From NCBI RefSeq assembly GCF_902859805.1, contig NZ_CADIKC010000013.1:102150-166149 (forward strand): a stretch of DNA of 64,000 bases. The letters are read 5' to 3'. The notes below the pieces were generated by a model. It worked only from the letters and a program-made list of their open reading frames with translations, ran no database searches and was not told where the DNA came from. The DNA comes from Paraburkholderia sediminicola. Its GTDB lineage: Bacteria > Pseudomonadota > Gammaproteobacteria > Burkholderiales > Burkholderiaceae. The translations under genes and the position numbers were made by a program. Positions 1 to 8,624 of the stretch are shown piece after piece. Numbering within the stretch: the first letter of the stretch is position 1; each line of letters starts with the position of its first letter.

Positions 1-297
1 GAAGACGACGAATTCGTTGCCTTCCGCGACATCCGTCCGGCCGCTGAAACTCACGTGCTGGTGATTCCCCGCAAACACATCGCCACGCTGTCGAATTGCA
101 CCGAAAGCGACGCACCGCTGCTTGGTAGAATGCTTGTTCTGGTGGCGCGTTTGGCCGACCAGCTGGGTGTGGCTTACACCGGCGGCGAAACGGGTTTTCG
201 TACGGTCATCAATACGGGTCCGGGCGGCGGCCAGGAGGTGTATCACCTGCATGCGCACATTCTCGCCGGACCGCGTCCGTGGCAGCGCATGGGCTGA
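1..297 (+). CDS. HIT-family nucleotide-binding protein, C-terminal part
   Basis: This is the 3' part of a gene that begins before the window; the frame is open from base 1 and stops with TGA at 295-297. The product is a histidine-triad protein of the Hint/PKCI type, a family of nucleotide phosphoramidase or hydrolase enzymes. The signature is the motif HLHAHILAGPRPWQRMG at the C-terminus, in which the alternating histidines form the active site. The upstream LVIPRKHIATL segment is also typical. In Burkholderia relatives this gene sits between the his operon and tatABC, which fits the genes downstream. Confidence 0.93.
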   Translation, partial: EDDEFVAFRDIRPAAETHVLVIPRKHIATLSNCTESDAPLLGRMLVLVARLADQLGVAYTGGETGFRTVINTGPGGGQEVYHLHAHILAGPRPWQRMG

Positions 298-355
298 TAG
301 AGCGGGCTGATAGAGCGGGCTGACTGAGCTAGCTGACTAAGCAGGCTGACTGAGC
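291..355 (+). repeat. Five tandem 13-bp repeats
   Basis: Five 13-base units run from 291 to 355. Units 1 and 2 are identical (GGGCTGATAGAGC). Units 3 to 5 are diverged copies such as GGGCTGACTGAGC. The first unit contains the TGA stop of the HIT gene, so the array lies in the HIT-tatA spacer and cannot change the protein. I see nothing else definite in the rest of the spacer (356-604). Confidence 0.85.
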
Positions 356-604
356 AGACTCGGAAATAACCGCAGGCTGCGAGGCGCGCGGCGAGTTTTG
401 GCCGCCGACAATAGCAGGGCCGTTTTTTTGCTGCACTGTAACGACGCCGACCCGATCGTCGGGTCAGAATGGCACACCATGTCGCGGGTTGAATCGAAAC
501 AGCTCGCGGCAACGTATAGATGGAGCGTACGCGCTTCGATTCACGCCGCAAGGCGCACGAGTTTTGCCGCATCACGTGCGGTGTCGGGGTTAAGGAGAGT
601 AGTC

Positions 605-844
605 ATGGGTTCGTTGAGCATTTGGCATTGGCTGATCGTGTTGCTGATCGTGGCGCTCGTGTTCGGCACGAAGAAGCTGCGCAATATCGGTACCGATCTG
701 GGTGGCGCGGTGAAGGGCTTCAAGGAAGGCATGAAGGAAGCCGAAACACCCGCAGGCGAAGCGCAGCAGCGCGAACTGCCGCGCAACGGCGCGGTAGATG
801 TGGATGCGAAGGAAAAGACGCCGCGTTCCGGCGATTACCGCTAA
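605..844 (+). CDS. tatA: Sec-independent protein translocase subunit TatA
   Basis: TatA is the pore-forming subunit of the twin-arginine system, which moves folded proteins across the inner membrane. The 79-residue product starts MGSLSIWHWLIVLLIVALVFGTKKL. It has one N-terminal transmembrane helix, the conserved FGTKKLRNIG hinge and an amphipathic helix (GGAVKGFKEGMKEAE), then a charged tail. The ATG at 605 is chosen because GGAGAG lies just upstream and the start matches the family; the frame is open further upstream but that part looks non-coding. It is the first gene of tatABC. Confidence 0.96.
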   Translation: MGSLSIWHWLIVLLIVALVFGTKKLRNIGTDLGGAVKGFKEGMKEAETPAGEAQQRELPRNGAVDVDAKEKTPRSGDYR

Positions 845-883
845 GCCGCGGCCCAACCGCGTTACTGACGGACACTTCACTTC

Positions 884-1402
884 ATGCTGGACCTCGGTCT
901 AACCAAGATGGCGCTGATCGGCGTCGTCGCGCTGGTCGTACTCGGGCCTGAGCGCCTGCCTCGCGTTGCCCGCACGGCCGGCGCGCTGTTCGGCCGCGCG
1001 CAGCGGTATATCAACGACGTCAAGGCCGAAGTCACCCGCGAAATCGAACTCGACGAATTGCGTCGCATGAAGACCGAGTTCGAAGCGGCGGCCAGCAACG
1101 TCGAAACCTCCGTTCAGGACAATCTGCGCAAGCACGAAACCGAACTGAACGACGCGTGGAATAGCGGCACGTCGGTGTCGCCGAGCATTGCCGGCGGCGC
1201 GCTTGAAGACGTCAGCAATTCGCCGTGGCAGACCAGCACGCCACCGTCAGGCCCCAAACGCAAGAACTGGCGCGTCAAGCAGACGGCGATGCCGACCTGG
1301 TACAAGCGCGCCACCACGCGCCGCACGCGTGTGCAGTCGGGCGCGGCGCGCGTGGCGCGGCATACGCCGGCCACCATGCGTCGTCCGACGCGGTTCTTCT
1401 GA
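884..1402 (+). CDS. tatB: Sec-independent protein translocase subunit TatB
   Basis: TatB forms the Tat substrate-receptor complex with TatC. The 172-residue protein begins MLDLGLTKMALIGVVALVVLGPERLP, a single N-terminal membrane helix followed by the GPERLP hinge that separates TatB from TatA. An amphipathic helix follows, then a long basic, low-complexity C-terminal tail, which is normal for the family. It starts 39 bases after tatA and ends 34 bases before tatC, consistent with a tatABC operon. Confidence 0.96.
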   Translation: MLDLGLTKMALIGVVALVVLGPERLPRVARTAGALFGRAQRYINDVKAEVTREIELDELRRMKTEFEAAASNVETSVQDNLRKHETELNDAWNSGTSVSPSIAGGALEDVSNSPWQTSTPPSGPKRKNWRVKQTAMPTWYKRATTRRTRVQSGAARVARHTPATMRRPTRFF

Positions 1403-1436
1403 TGATCAGAACGACAATCTCTAACCGAGGGCCGGT

Positions 1437-2216
1437 GTGAGCGACCCCCAGCAAACCCAGGACGAAGGCACTGAAGAGACCTTCATTTCCCACCTCGTTG
1501 AATTGCGCGACCGTATCATTCGCGCCGGCCTGGCCGTCATCGTGGTGTTTGTCGGGCTCGTGTATTGGGCGCCGGATATCTTCCGGCTGCTGGCGCGGCC
1601 CTTGATGCAGAATCTGCCGAAGGACGGCAAGATGATCGTCACGGATGTGACCGGCTCGTTCTTCGTGCCGATGAAGGTGACCATGCTCGTCGCCTTCGTG
1701 ATCGCGCTGCCGATCGTGCTGTACCAGATCTGGGCGTTCGTCGCGCCGGGTTTGTATCAGCATGAGAAGAAGCTGGTCGGGCCGCTGGTGGGCAGCAGCT
1801 ACACGCTGTTCCTGTGCGGCATGGCGTTCGCGTACTTCGTGGTGTTTCCGACCATCTTCCGCGTGATGGCGCACTACAACGCGCCGCTAGGCGCGGAGAT
1901 GACTACGGATATCGACAACTACCTGAGCTTCGTGCTCACCATGTTCCTTGCGTTCGGCGTGACGTTCGAAGTGCCGATTGTCGTGGTGCTGCTGGTCCGC
2001 ATGAACGTGCTGACCATCAAGAAGCTCAAGGAAATCCGTCCGTATGTGATTGTGGGCGCGTTCGTGATTTCAGCGGTGGTGACGCCGCCGGACGTGTTCT
2101 CGCAGCTGATCCTGGCAATTCCGCTGATCGTGCTGTACGAGGCGGGCATCATTGCGGCGCGGTTGATCGTCGGCAAGCAGAAGCCTGTGATTGCGGAAGA
2201 TAGTCCGCCGGGTTGA
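1437..2216 (+). CDS. tatC: Sec-independent protein translocase subunit TatC
   Basis: TatC is the polytopic inner-membrane protein that recognises the twin-arginine signal peptide. The 259-residue product contains the N-terminal ETFISHLVELRDRI motif, close to the family consensus hLxELRxR, and about six membrane segments. The conserved cytoplasmic loop YQIWAFVAPGLYQHEKK is present. The start codon is GTG at 1437. It is the last gene of the tat operon and is followed by a strong hairpin. Confidence 0.97.
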   Translation: MSDPQQTQDEGTEETFISHLVELRDRIIRAGLAVIVVFVGLVYWAPDIFRLLARPLMQNLPKDGKMIVTDVTGSFFVPMKVTMLVAFVIALPIVLYQIWAFVAPGLYQHEKKLVGPLVGSSYTLFLCGMAFAYFVVFPTIFRVMAHYNAPLGAEMTTDIDNYLSFVLTMFLAFGVTFEVPIVVVLLVRMNVLTIKKLKEIRPYVIVGAFVISAVVTPPDVFSQLILAIPLIVLYEAGIIAARLIVGKQKPVIAEDSPPG

Positions 2217-2238
2217 GCGGCAGCGCAGAGAGACAAAC

Positions 2239-2271
2239 AAAAAGGGCAGTCCATCACGGACCGCCCTTTTT
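2239..2271. terminator. Bidirectional intrinsic terminator between tatC and the HtrA-like gene
   Basis: An A-rich run and GGGCAGTCC pair with GGACCGCCC and a T-run, with ATCAC as the loop and one A-C mismatch. The A and T tracts on either side make it usable in both directions, which suits the convergent genes that flank it. Confidence 0.85.
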
Positions 2272-2313
2272 GTTTTGCTGTCCTCCCACCACTGGGCCGC
2301 CATCTATCTCTTC

Positions 2314-3537
2314 TCAACCGCCGTCGTCGTCCTGCTGATCGCCGCCGCCGTTGTCTTCGGCTGGTTGCTTCGGCGGAGGCGGGCGCTTGCCGATCGTCAC
2401 CTCCAGATCCATCTCGTGGCTCTTGCGTACCAGATGAACCTTCGCCGCCGTGCCCGGTTTGATCTGCGCGATGACATTCAGCAGGCGCGTGGTGTCGGTA
2501 ATCTCCTGGCCGTTCACGCTGACCAGGATGTCACCCGGCTTGATGCCCGCACGGTCGGCCGGGCCGTTCTTCAGCACGCCCGCGACAATCGCGCCCGACT
2601 TCTGCTCGAGCCCGAACGATTCGGCGATTTCCGGCGTGACGTCCTGCGGCTCGACGCCGATCCAGCCGCGCGTGACCGAGCCCGTCGTGATGATGCTCTC
2701 CAGCACGCTGCGCGCGGTCGAGACCGGAATCGCAAAGCCGATGCCGAGCGAGCCGCCTGAGCGCGAATAGATGGCGGTATTGATGCCGAGCAGATTGCCG
2801 TTCACGTCGACCAGCGCACCGCCCGAGTTGCCCGGGTTGATGGCCGCGTCAGTCTGAATGAAGTTCTCGAACGTATTGATGCCGAGGTGATTGCGCCCCA
2901 GCGCGCTGACAATGCCCATGGTCACCGTCTGGCCGACGCCGAACGGATTGCCGATTGCCAGCACCACGTCGCCCACGCGGGTCTGGTCCATGCGGCCGAG
3001 TGTGATGGTGGGCAGGTTGGTCATGTTGACCTTCAGCACGGCCAGATCGGTCTCAGGATCGACGCCGATCACCTTCGCATTGGTGGTGCGGCCGTCGGCG
3101 AGCGCGATTTCGATCTGATCGGCGCCGTCCACGACGTGCTGGTTCGTTAGAATGTAACCTTCCGAACTCACTATCACCCCAGAGCCGAGATTCGACGCGG
3201 GTTGCTCCTGCTGCTTGCCTTTGTTCTTGTCGCCAAAGAAGTAGCGGAACAGCGGATCTTTCGCGCGCGGATCGGGTGGCAGCGAGCCATCCTTGCTGGA
3301 GAACACATTGACGACCGCGGGCATGGCCTTTTGCGCGGCGTCCGCATAGGACGCCTGTGCAGGACCCGTGCCGATGCCTGGCGCCACTTCCCGAAGGGCG
3401 ACGATCGGTTCGGCGAGTTGCTTGCCGAATTGCCCTTGACGCTGGAGCCACTGCGGTTTAAGGGTCGCAATGATGAACATCAGCGCCAACAGCACAGTCA
3501 CCGCTTGGGCAAAGAACAGCCAAAAGCGTCTAAGCAT
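2314..3537 (-). CDS. HtrA/Deg-family periplasmic serine protease with one PDZ domain
   Basis: This is an envelope quality-control protease of the S1C family. The 407-residue protein has an N-terminal membrane anchor (about residues 10-26). Its trypsin-like domain carries the catalytic triad His134 (TNQHVVDG), Asp164 (DPETDLAVL) and Ser238 (NPGNSGGAL). A single PDZ domain follows at about residues 285-380. The membrane anchor and single PDZ make it closer in architecture to DegS than to DegP. The C-terminal tail is unusually Pro, Asp and Gly rich. Its start codon is only 19 bases from that of the divergent Nif3-like gene, so its promoter must overlap that gene or the tiny gap. Confidence 0.93.
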   Translation of the reverse strand: MLRRFWLFFAQAVTVLLALMFIIATLKPQWLQRQGQFGKQLAEPIVALREVAPGIGTGPAQASYADAAQKAMPAVVNVFSSKDGSLPPDPRAKDPLFRYFFGDKNKGKQQEQPASNLGSGVIVSSEGYILTNQHVVDGADQIEIALADGRTTNAKVIGVDPETDLAVLKVNMTNLPTITLGRMDQTRVGDVVLAIGNPFGVGQTVTMGIVSALGRNHLGINTFENFIQTDAAINPGNSGGALVDVNGNLLGINTAIYSRSGGSLGIGFAIPVSTARSVLESIITTGSVTRGWIGVEPQDVTPEIAESFGLEQKSGAIVAGVLKNGPADRAGIKPGDILVSVNGQEITDTTRLLNVIAQIKPGTAAKVHLVRKSHEMDLEVTIGKRPPPPKQPAEDNGGGDQQDDDGG

Positions 3538-3556
3538 CTGAAGACTAGAGGTTTAT

Positions 3557-4303
3557 ATGGATCGGATCGAACTTGAATTGTACTTGAACAATCTCCTTGA
3601 AACCGCGCGCTTCAAGGACTATTGCCCCAATGGATTGCAGGTGGAAGGCCGGCGCAGGATCAATAAGCTCGCGACCGGCGTGACGGCTTCGGTGGCCTTC
3701 CTCGAGGCCGCGCTCGACTGGGGCGCGGACGCGGTGCTGGTCCATCACGGCTACTTCTGGCGCAACGAGGCGCCGCAGATCACCGGCCGCAAACACGCAC
3801 GGCTGAAGCTGCTGATCGCCAACGACCTGAACCTGTTCGCCTATCACCTGCCGCTCGACGACCATCCCGAGTTCGGCAACAACGCGCAGATCGGCCAGAA
3901 GATGGGCTGGATCAGCGACGCGCGCTTCGGCGAGAACGATCTCGGCTGGCTCGCCACGTTCCCGATGCCGATCACGCTCGCGCACTTCACCGCGCAAGTC
4001 GAGCAGACGCTCGGCCGCACGCCGCTCGTGTTCGGCGACCCGGATCGCGAACTGCGCCGCGTGGGCTGGTGCACGGGCGCCGCGCAAGGCATGTTCGACG
4101 CCGCGATCAATGCCGGCGCCGATGTCTACCTGACCGGCGAAGTGTCGGAATCGGTGATGCATACCTCGGCGGAAAGCGGCGTGGCGTTCCTCGCGGCCGG
4201 TCATCACGCCACCGAACGTTTCGGCGTCCAGGCGGTGGGCAAGCATCTGTCCGAGCAGTTCGATATCGAACACGTGTTTATCGATATCCCTAATCCCGTC
4301 TGA
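3557..4303 (+). CDS. Nif3-like dinuclear metal centre hexameric protein (YbgI type)
   Basis: The 248-residue product belongs to the Nif3/YbgI family, ring-forming proteins with a two-metal site and no settled function. Family motifs are visible: CPNGLQVEG near the N-terminus, the metal-ligand segment VLVHHGYFW, AYHLPLDDHPEFGNNAQIG in the middle and GHHATERFG with a conserved His and Glu near the end. The SD-like AGAGG lies 5 bases before the ATG at 3557. It is divergent from the HtrA-like protease. Confidence 0.93.
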   Translation: MDRIELELYLNNLLETARFKDYCPNGLQVEGRRRINKLATGVTASVAFLEAALDWGADAVLVHHGYFWRNEAPQITGRKHARLKLLIANDLNLFAYHLPLDDHPEFGNNAQIGQKMGWISDARFGENDLGWLATFPMPITLAHFTAQVEQTLGRTPLVFGDPDRELRRVGWCTGAAQGMFDAAINAGADVYLTGEVSESVMHTSAESGVAFLAAGHHATERFGVQAVGKHLSEQFDIEHVFIDIPNPV

Positions 4304-4524
4304 ATTGAAAATCGGCATTAGATGAGAAAAAGGCACGAATAACGCAGAGGGTGCTTAAAAGGAGGTGCGAAAAAGTTTGCGATCCGTACGGAGAAACCCT
4401 GAGTTATCAAGGGCTTCGCACGGTTTTTGGCAATGGGGCCTTGTAAATGCCGACTCCATTCGCGCAAACTAGCGGCGGTAGAAGCGACGTGAAGGAAAAA
4501 TCCAACTCAGAAGTGGGGCGTGTA

Positions 4525-5145
4525 ATGCGAGACAAGGAAGATGAACGCGTCGACGGCGGCCGCCGTACCTGGCTGATAGCGACGACCGTAGCAGGTGGCA
4601 TAGGAGGCGTTGCCACTGTCGTACCCTTTGTTAGTTCGTTTGCACCATCTGAAAAGGCCAAGGCGGCAGGCGCCCCGGTCGAAGTCGATATCAGTGATCT
4701 CAAGCCCGGCGACATGAAGACCGTCGCCTGGCGCGGTAAGCCCGTCTGGATCATCAACCGCACCGACAGAATGCTGGCCGATGTCCAGAAAGCCGATAAC
4801 GAAGTAGCGGATCCCCACACCAAGAATCCTTTTTCGATGCCGTTGCCGGAGTACTGCAACAACGAATTCCGTTCGCGCACCGATCACAAGAATCTTTTCG
4901 TCGCCGTTGCCGTGTGCACCCATCTGGGCTGTACGCCGACGCCGCGCTTCCAGGAGGGCGCGCAGCCCAATCTTCCGGACGACTGGCCAGGCGGCTTTTT
5001 GTGCCCCTGCCACGGCTCGACCTATGACATGGCCGGCCGCGTCTTCAAGAACAAACCTGCGCCGCAGAACCTCGACATCCCGCCTTACATGTTCACGTCG
5101 GCCACCGGCCTCGTGATCGGCAAGGACGAGAAAGGAGAAGCGTAA
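4525..5145 (+). CDS. petA: Ubiquinol-cytochrome c reductase iron-sulfur (Rieske) subunit
   Basis: This is the Rieske protein of the cytochrome bc1 complex and carries the high-potential 2Fe-2S cluster that takes electrons from ubiquinol. The cluster motifs are C131-T-H-L-G-C136 and C160-P-C-H-G-S. The N-terminus has a Tat-like RR (GGRRTWLIATTVAGG) followed by a membrane anchor; export by the Tat system is normal for this family. I chose the ATG at 4525 (206 residues, starting MRDKEDERVDGG). An upstream in-frame ATG at 4447 would add 26 residues that the family does not have. Confidence 0.96.
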   Translation: MRDKEDERVDGGRRTWLIATTVAGGIGGVATVVPFVSSFAPSEKAKAAGAPVEVDISDLKPGDMKTVAWRGKPVWIINRTDRMLADVQKADNEVADPHTKNPFSMPLPEYCNNEFRSRTDHKNLFVAVAVCTHLGCTPTPRFQEGAQPNLPDDWPGGFLCPCHGSTYDMAGRVFKNKPAPQNLDIPPYMFTSATGLVIGKDEKGEA

Positions 5146-6524
5146 TGGCGATCGAACATGAAGTAGAGACGACCGGGCTGGTCGGCTGGATCGACCGGCG
5201 CTTTCCGCTGACGTCTACCTGGAAGAAGCACGTTTCCGAGTACTACGCGCCGAAGAACTTCAACTTCTGGTACTTCTTCGGTTCGCTCGCGTTGCTGGTG
5301 CTGGTCAATCAGATCGTCACCGGCATCTTCCTCACCATGAACTACAAGCCCGACGCGACGCTCGCGTTCTCGTCGGTCGAGTACATCATGCGCGAGGTGC
5401 CGTGGGGCTGGCTGATCCGCTATATGCACTCCACGGGCGCTTCGATGTTCTTCGTCGTCGTGTACCTGCACATGTTCCGCGGGCTGATGTACGGTTCGTA
5501 CCGCAAGCCGCGCGAACTGGTCTGGATCTTCGGCTGCGCGATCTTTCTGTGCCTGATGGCCGAGGCGTTCTTCGGCTACCTGCTGCCGTGGGGCCAGATG
5601 TCGTTCTGGGGCGCGCAGGTGATCGTAAACCTGTTCTCGGCGATTCCGTTCATCGGACCAGACCTGTCGCTGTGGATTCGCGGCGACTACGTCGTCTCGG
5701 ACGTCACGCTGAACCGCTTCTTCGCGTTCCACGTGATCGCGATTCCGCTGGTGCTGATCGGGCTGGTGGTTGCTCACCTGGTGGCGCTGCACGAAGTGGG
5801 GTCGAACAACCCGGACGGTATCGAGATCAAGGCGAAGAAGGATCCGGACGGCATTCCGCTCGACGGCATCCCGTTCCATCCGTACTACTCGGTGCACGAC
5901 TTCATGGGCGTGACGGTGTTCCTCGCGATCTTCGCGGCGATCATTTTCTTCGCGCCGGAGATGGGTGGGTACTTCCTCGAAGCGAATAACTTCATTCCCG
6001 CCAATCCGCTGCAAACGCCGCAGGAAATTGCGCCGGTGTGGTACTTCACCGCCTTCTATGCGATGCTGCGCGCCACCACCGATCCGTTCAAGATCGTGTT
6101 GATGATCATCATCGCGCTGCTCGGTTTGTTCGCGCTGGTGCGCGCACGCGGCAAGTGGAAGCTCGGTTTGCCGGTGCTCGCGGTGCTGGTGGTTCTGGCC
6201 ATGGCGTTCACCGAATCGAAGTTCTGGGGCGTGGTGGTGATGGGCGGCGCGGTGATCTCACTGTTCTTCCTGCCGTGGCTCGACCGCTCACCGGTGAAGT
6301 CGATTCGTTACCGGCCGTTTTTTCACAAGGTGTTCTACGGGATCTTCGTGCTCGCTTTCCTGACGTTGGGCTTCCTCGGCACTAAACCGCCGTCGCCTGC
6401 CTCGACGTTGATTGCCCAGATCTGCGCGCTGATCTATTTCGCGTTTTTCCTCGGTATGCCCGTCTGGACGCGGCTTGGCACGTTCAAGCAGCCGCCCGAA
6501 CGGGTGCGGTTCAAGCCCCACTAA
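5145..6524 (+). CDS. petB: Ubiquinol-cytochrome c reductase cytochrome b subunit
   Basis: This is the membrane core of the bc1 complex, binding two b hemes and forming the quinone sites. Axial-ligand His pairs are visible in MHSTGASMFFVVVYLH and in FHVIAIPLVLIGLVVAH. The quinol-site signature PEW appears here as APVWYF. The 459-residue protein is slightly longer than many homologues, with extra C-terminal membrane helices. Its ATG overlaps the petA stop by one base (TAATG), so translation is probably coupled. Confidence 0.97.
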   Translation: MAIEHEVETTGLVGWIDRRFPLTSTWKKHVSEYYAPKNFNFWYFFGSLALLVLVNQIVTGIFLTMNYKPDATLAFSSVEYIMREVPWGWLIRYMHSTGASMFFVVVYLHMFRGLMYGSYRKPRELVWIFGCAIFLCLMAEAFFGYLLPWGQMSFWGAQVIVNLFSAIPFIGPDLSLWIRGDYVVSDVTLNRFFAFHVIAIPLVLIGLVVAHLVALHEVGSNNPDGIEIKAKKDPDGIPLDGIPFHPYYSVHDFMGVTVFLAIFAAIIFFAPEMGGYFLEANNFIPANPLQTPQEIAPVWYFTAFYAMLRATTDPFKIVLMIIIALLGLFALVRARGKWKLGLPVLAVLVVLAMAFTESKFWGVVVMGGAVISLFFLPWLDRSPVKSIRYRPFFHKVFYGIFVLAFLTLGFLGTKPPSPASTLIAQICALIYFAFFLGMPVWTRLGTFKQPPERVRFKPH

Positions 6525-6546
6525 TCGCGAGCCCGGAGAACACGAA

Positions 6547-7302
6547 ATGAAAAAACTGCTTTCGACGTGCGCGCTGATCGGCGCGACACTGCTCGCGGTG
6601 CTGGCCGGACCGGCGCACGCGGACGAGAATTTCCCTCTCGACCGCGCGCCCGATAACGCGGAGAATTTTGCTTCGTTGCAGCATGGCGCCCAATTGTTTG
6701 TAAACTACTGCCTGAATTGCCATAGCGCGAATCTGATGCGCTATAGCCGGCTGACCGACCTCGGCATTACGCCGAGCGAAATCCAGTCGAACCTGCTGTT
6801 CACCACGGACAAAATCGGCAACACCATGACCGTGGCGATGCGCCCGGACGACGCGAAAGCGTGGTTCGGCGCGAGTCCGCCGGATTTGTCGGTGGAAGCG
6901 CGGGCGCGCGGCAAGGACTGGCTCTACACGTACCTGCGCAGCTTTTATCGCGACAATACGCGGCCAACCGGCTGGAACAATCTGGTGTATGAAAACGTGA
7001 GCATGCCTCACGTGTTGTGGCAGCTTCAGGGGCAACGTACCGCGAAGTTCGGTGACGAAGTCGACGAAAAAACAGGCGAAACGGTGCACAAATTTGTCGG
7101 CTACCAACAGGTCACGCCGGGGACGATGTCGCCGGTAGATTATGATTCTGCTGTGGCCGACCTCGTGTCGTACCTGTCATGGATGTCCGAACCGACGCAG
7201 AAAACCCGCAAACAGCTTGGCGTGTGGGTGCTGCTGTTCCTCGGCGTCCTGAGCTTTTTCGCCTGGCGACTGAACGCCGCGTACTGGAAACATATCAAAT
7301 AA
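6547..7302 (+). CDS. petC: Ubiquinol-cytochrome c reductase cytochrome c1 subunit
   Basis: Cytochrome c1 passes electrons from the Rieske centre to soluble cytochrome c. The 251-residue precursor has a signal peptide ending near PAHA (residues 22-25). The heme-c site is C55-L-N-C58-H59. A C-terminal membrane anchor (VWVLLFLGVLSFFAWRL) comes before a short basic tail. The ATG at 6547 lies 22 bases after petB, which completes a petABC operon. The open frame extends upstream to 6475, but that part overlaps petB. Confidence 0.97.
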   Translation: MKKLLSTCALIGATLLAVLAGPAHADENFPLDRAPDNAENFASLQHGAQLFVNYCLNCHSANLMRYSRLTDLGITPSEIQSNLLFTTDKIGNTMTVAMRPDDAKAWFGASPPDLSVEARARGKDWLYTYLRSFYRDNTRPTGWNNLVYENVSMPHVLWQLQGQRTAKFGDEVDEKTGETVHKFVGYQQVTPGTMSPVDYDSAVADLVSYLSWMSEPTQKTRKQLGVWVLLFLGVLSFFAWRLNAAYWKHIK

Positions 7303-7334
7303 TCACGCCGTCACCCGGCGTGGGGCCGGCGCCA

Positions 7335-7360
7335 GGAAAAACCTGTTGAACGGTTTTTCC
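7335..7360 (+). terminator. Hairpin in the petC-sspA spacer
   Basis: GGAAAAACC (7335-7343) pairs with GGTTTTTCC (7352-7360) around an 8-base loop. The T-run sits inside the stem rather than after it, so this may be a weak terminator or an RNA processing site separating petABC from sspAB. Confidence 0.35.
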
Positions 7361-7397
7361 GCGCGCTGGCCTTTCAGCTTTTTGAGGAAACGTAAAC

Positions 7398-8009
7398 ATG
7401 ATGGTTCTGTATTCCGGCACAACTTGCCCGTTCTCCCAGCGCTGCCGGCTGGTGTTGTTCGAAAAGGGCATGGACTTCGAGATCCGCGACGTCGACCTGT
7501 TTAACAAGCCGGAAGACATCGCTGTGATGAATCCGTATGGTCAGGTGCCGATTCTCGTTGAACGGGACCTGATTCTGTATGAATCGAACATCATCAACGA
7601 ATATATCGACGAGCGCTTCCCGCACCCGCAACTGATGCCGGCCGATCCGGTTCAGCGCGCCCGCGCCCGTCTGTTCCTGCTGAACTTCGAAAAGGAACTG
7701 TTCGTTCACGTCGGCACGCTCGAAAATGAAAAGGGCAAGGCCGCAGAGAAGAATCACGAGAAGGCACGTCTCGCGATCCGCGATCGCCTGACCCAGCTCG
7801 CACCGATCTTCCTGAAGAACAAGTACATGCTCGGCGAAGAGTTCTCGATGCTGGACGTCGCGATCGCGCCGTTGCTGTGGCGTCTGGACCACTACGGTAT
7901 CGAGCTGTCGAAGAATGCAGCACCGCTGATGAAGTACGCCGAGCGCATTTTCAGCCGCCCGGCTTATATCGAAGCGCTGACACCTTCGGAAAAGGTGATG
8001 CGTCGTTGA
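7398..8009 (+). CDS. sspA: Stringent starvation protein A, GST-fold
   Basis: SspA is an RNA-polymerase-associated protein with a glutathione-S-transferase fold. The 203-residue product has the N-terminal thioredoxin-like domain (MVLYSGTTCPFSQRCRLVLFEK) and an all-helical C-terminal domain. The gene directly precedes sspB, the usual order, and follows the cytochrome bc1 genes. The start could be 7398 or the next codon at 7401, since both are ATG. Confidence 0.94.
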   Translation: MMVLYSGTTCPFSQRCRLVLFEKGMDFEIRDVDLFNKPEDIAVMNPYGQVPILVERDLILYESNIINEYIDERFPHPQLMPADPVQRARARLFLLNFEKELFVHVGTLENEKGKAAEKNHEKARLAIRDRLTQLAPIFLKNKYMLGEEFSMLDVAIAPLLWRLDHYGIELSKNAAPLMKYAERIFSRPAYIEALTPSEKVMRR

Positions 8010-8083
8010 GTTTGGCTTTGGGGTGAGGGCGCCGCGTCTCGATTGTTTTCCGTGCGCGCCCAAACCCGGTAAGAGGACTGTTG

Positions 8084-8605
8084 ATGCAAGAGATTTCAAC
8101 CAAGCCTTATCTGCTGCGCGCGCTCTACGAGTGGTGCACGGATAACGGCTACACGCCGCATATCGCGGTCCGGGTCGACAATCAGACGCGCGTGCCGCGG
8201 CAGTTCGTGCGCGATAACGAGATCGTGTTGAACATCAGCTTCGAGGCGACCAGCCAGTTGCAGATGGGCAATGAATGGATCGAGTTCAGCGCGCGCTTCT
8301 CCGGCAAGTCGCACAAGATTGAAGTGCCGATCGCCAATATTCTCGCGATCTACGCGCGGGAAAACGGGCAGGGCATGGCGTTCCCGGTCGAGTCGGCAGG
8401 CGGCGAGGCGCAGGATTCAGGCGCCGACGCGGAACTGGCGGACGAGACGGAAGCACCGGCCGCGCCCGTCAGCGTGGCGCCGCGTGCGGTCGAAACGTCG
8501 TCCGCCGCTGATGCCGCCAAAGCGGAAAGCGCGACGGACGGCCCGCAGCCTGACGATGATGGATCAAAAGGTGGCGGAAGGGCTCGCCTCAAGATCGTGA
8601 AATGA
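8084..8605 (+). CDS. sspB: ClpXP protease specificity-enhancing factor SspB
   Basis: SspB tethers ssrA-tagged proteins to ClpXP. The N-terminal dimer and substrate-binding domain is recognisable (STKPYLLRALYEWCTDNGYTPH and the ARENGQGMAF segment). An acidic, Ala-rich linker follows, then a short basic C-terminal peptide (RARLKIVK), which resembles the ClpX-docking tail. The ATG at 8084 is preferred over the adjacent TTG at 8081; GAGGA lies just upstream. The stop is 19 bases before the tRNA gene. Confidence 0.95.
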   Translation: MQEISTKPYLLRALYEWCTDNGYTPHIAVRVDNQTRVPRQFVRDNEIVLNISFEATSQLQMGNEWIEFSARFSGKSHKIEVPIANILAIYARENGQGMAFPVESAGGEAQDSGADAELADETEAPAAPVSVAPRAVETSSAADAAKAESATDGPQPDDDGSKGGGRARLKIVK

Positions 8606-8624
8606 AGTAGAATCACGGCCTCAT

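Noticed and set aside
4447..4524. Upstream in-frame start for petA
   Set aside because: It would add 26 residues before the Tat-like signal that homologues lack; the ATG at 4525 gives the family-typical N-terminus.
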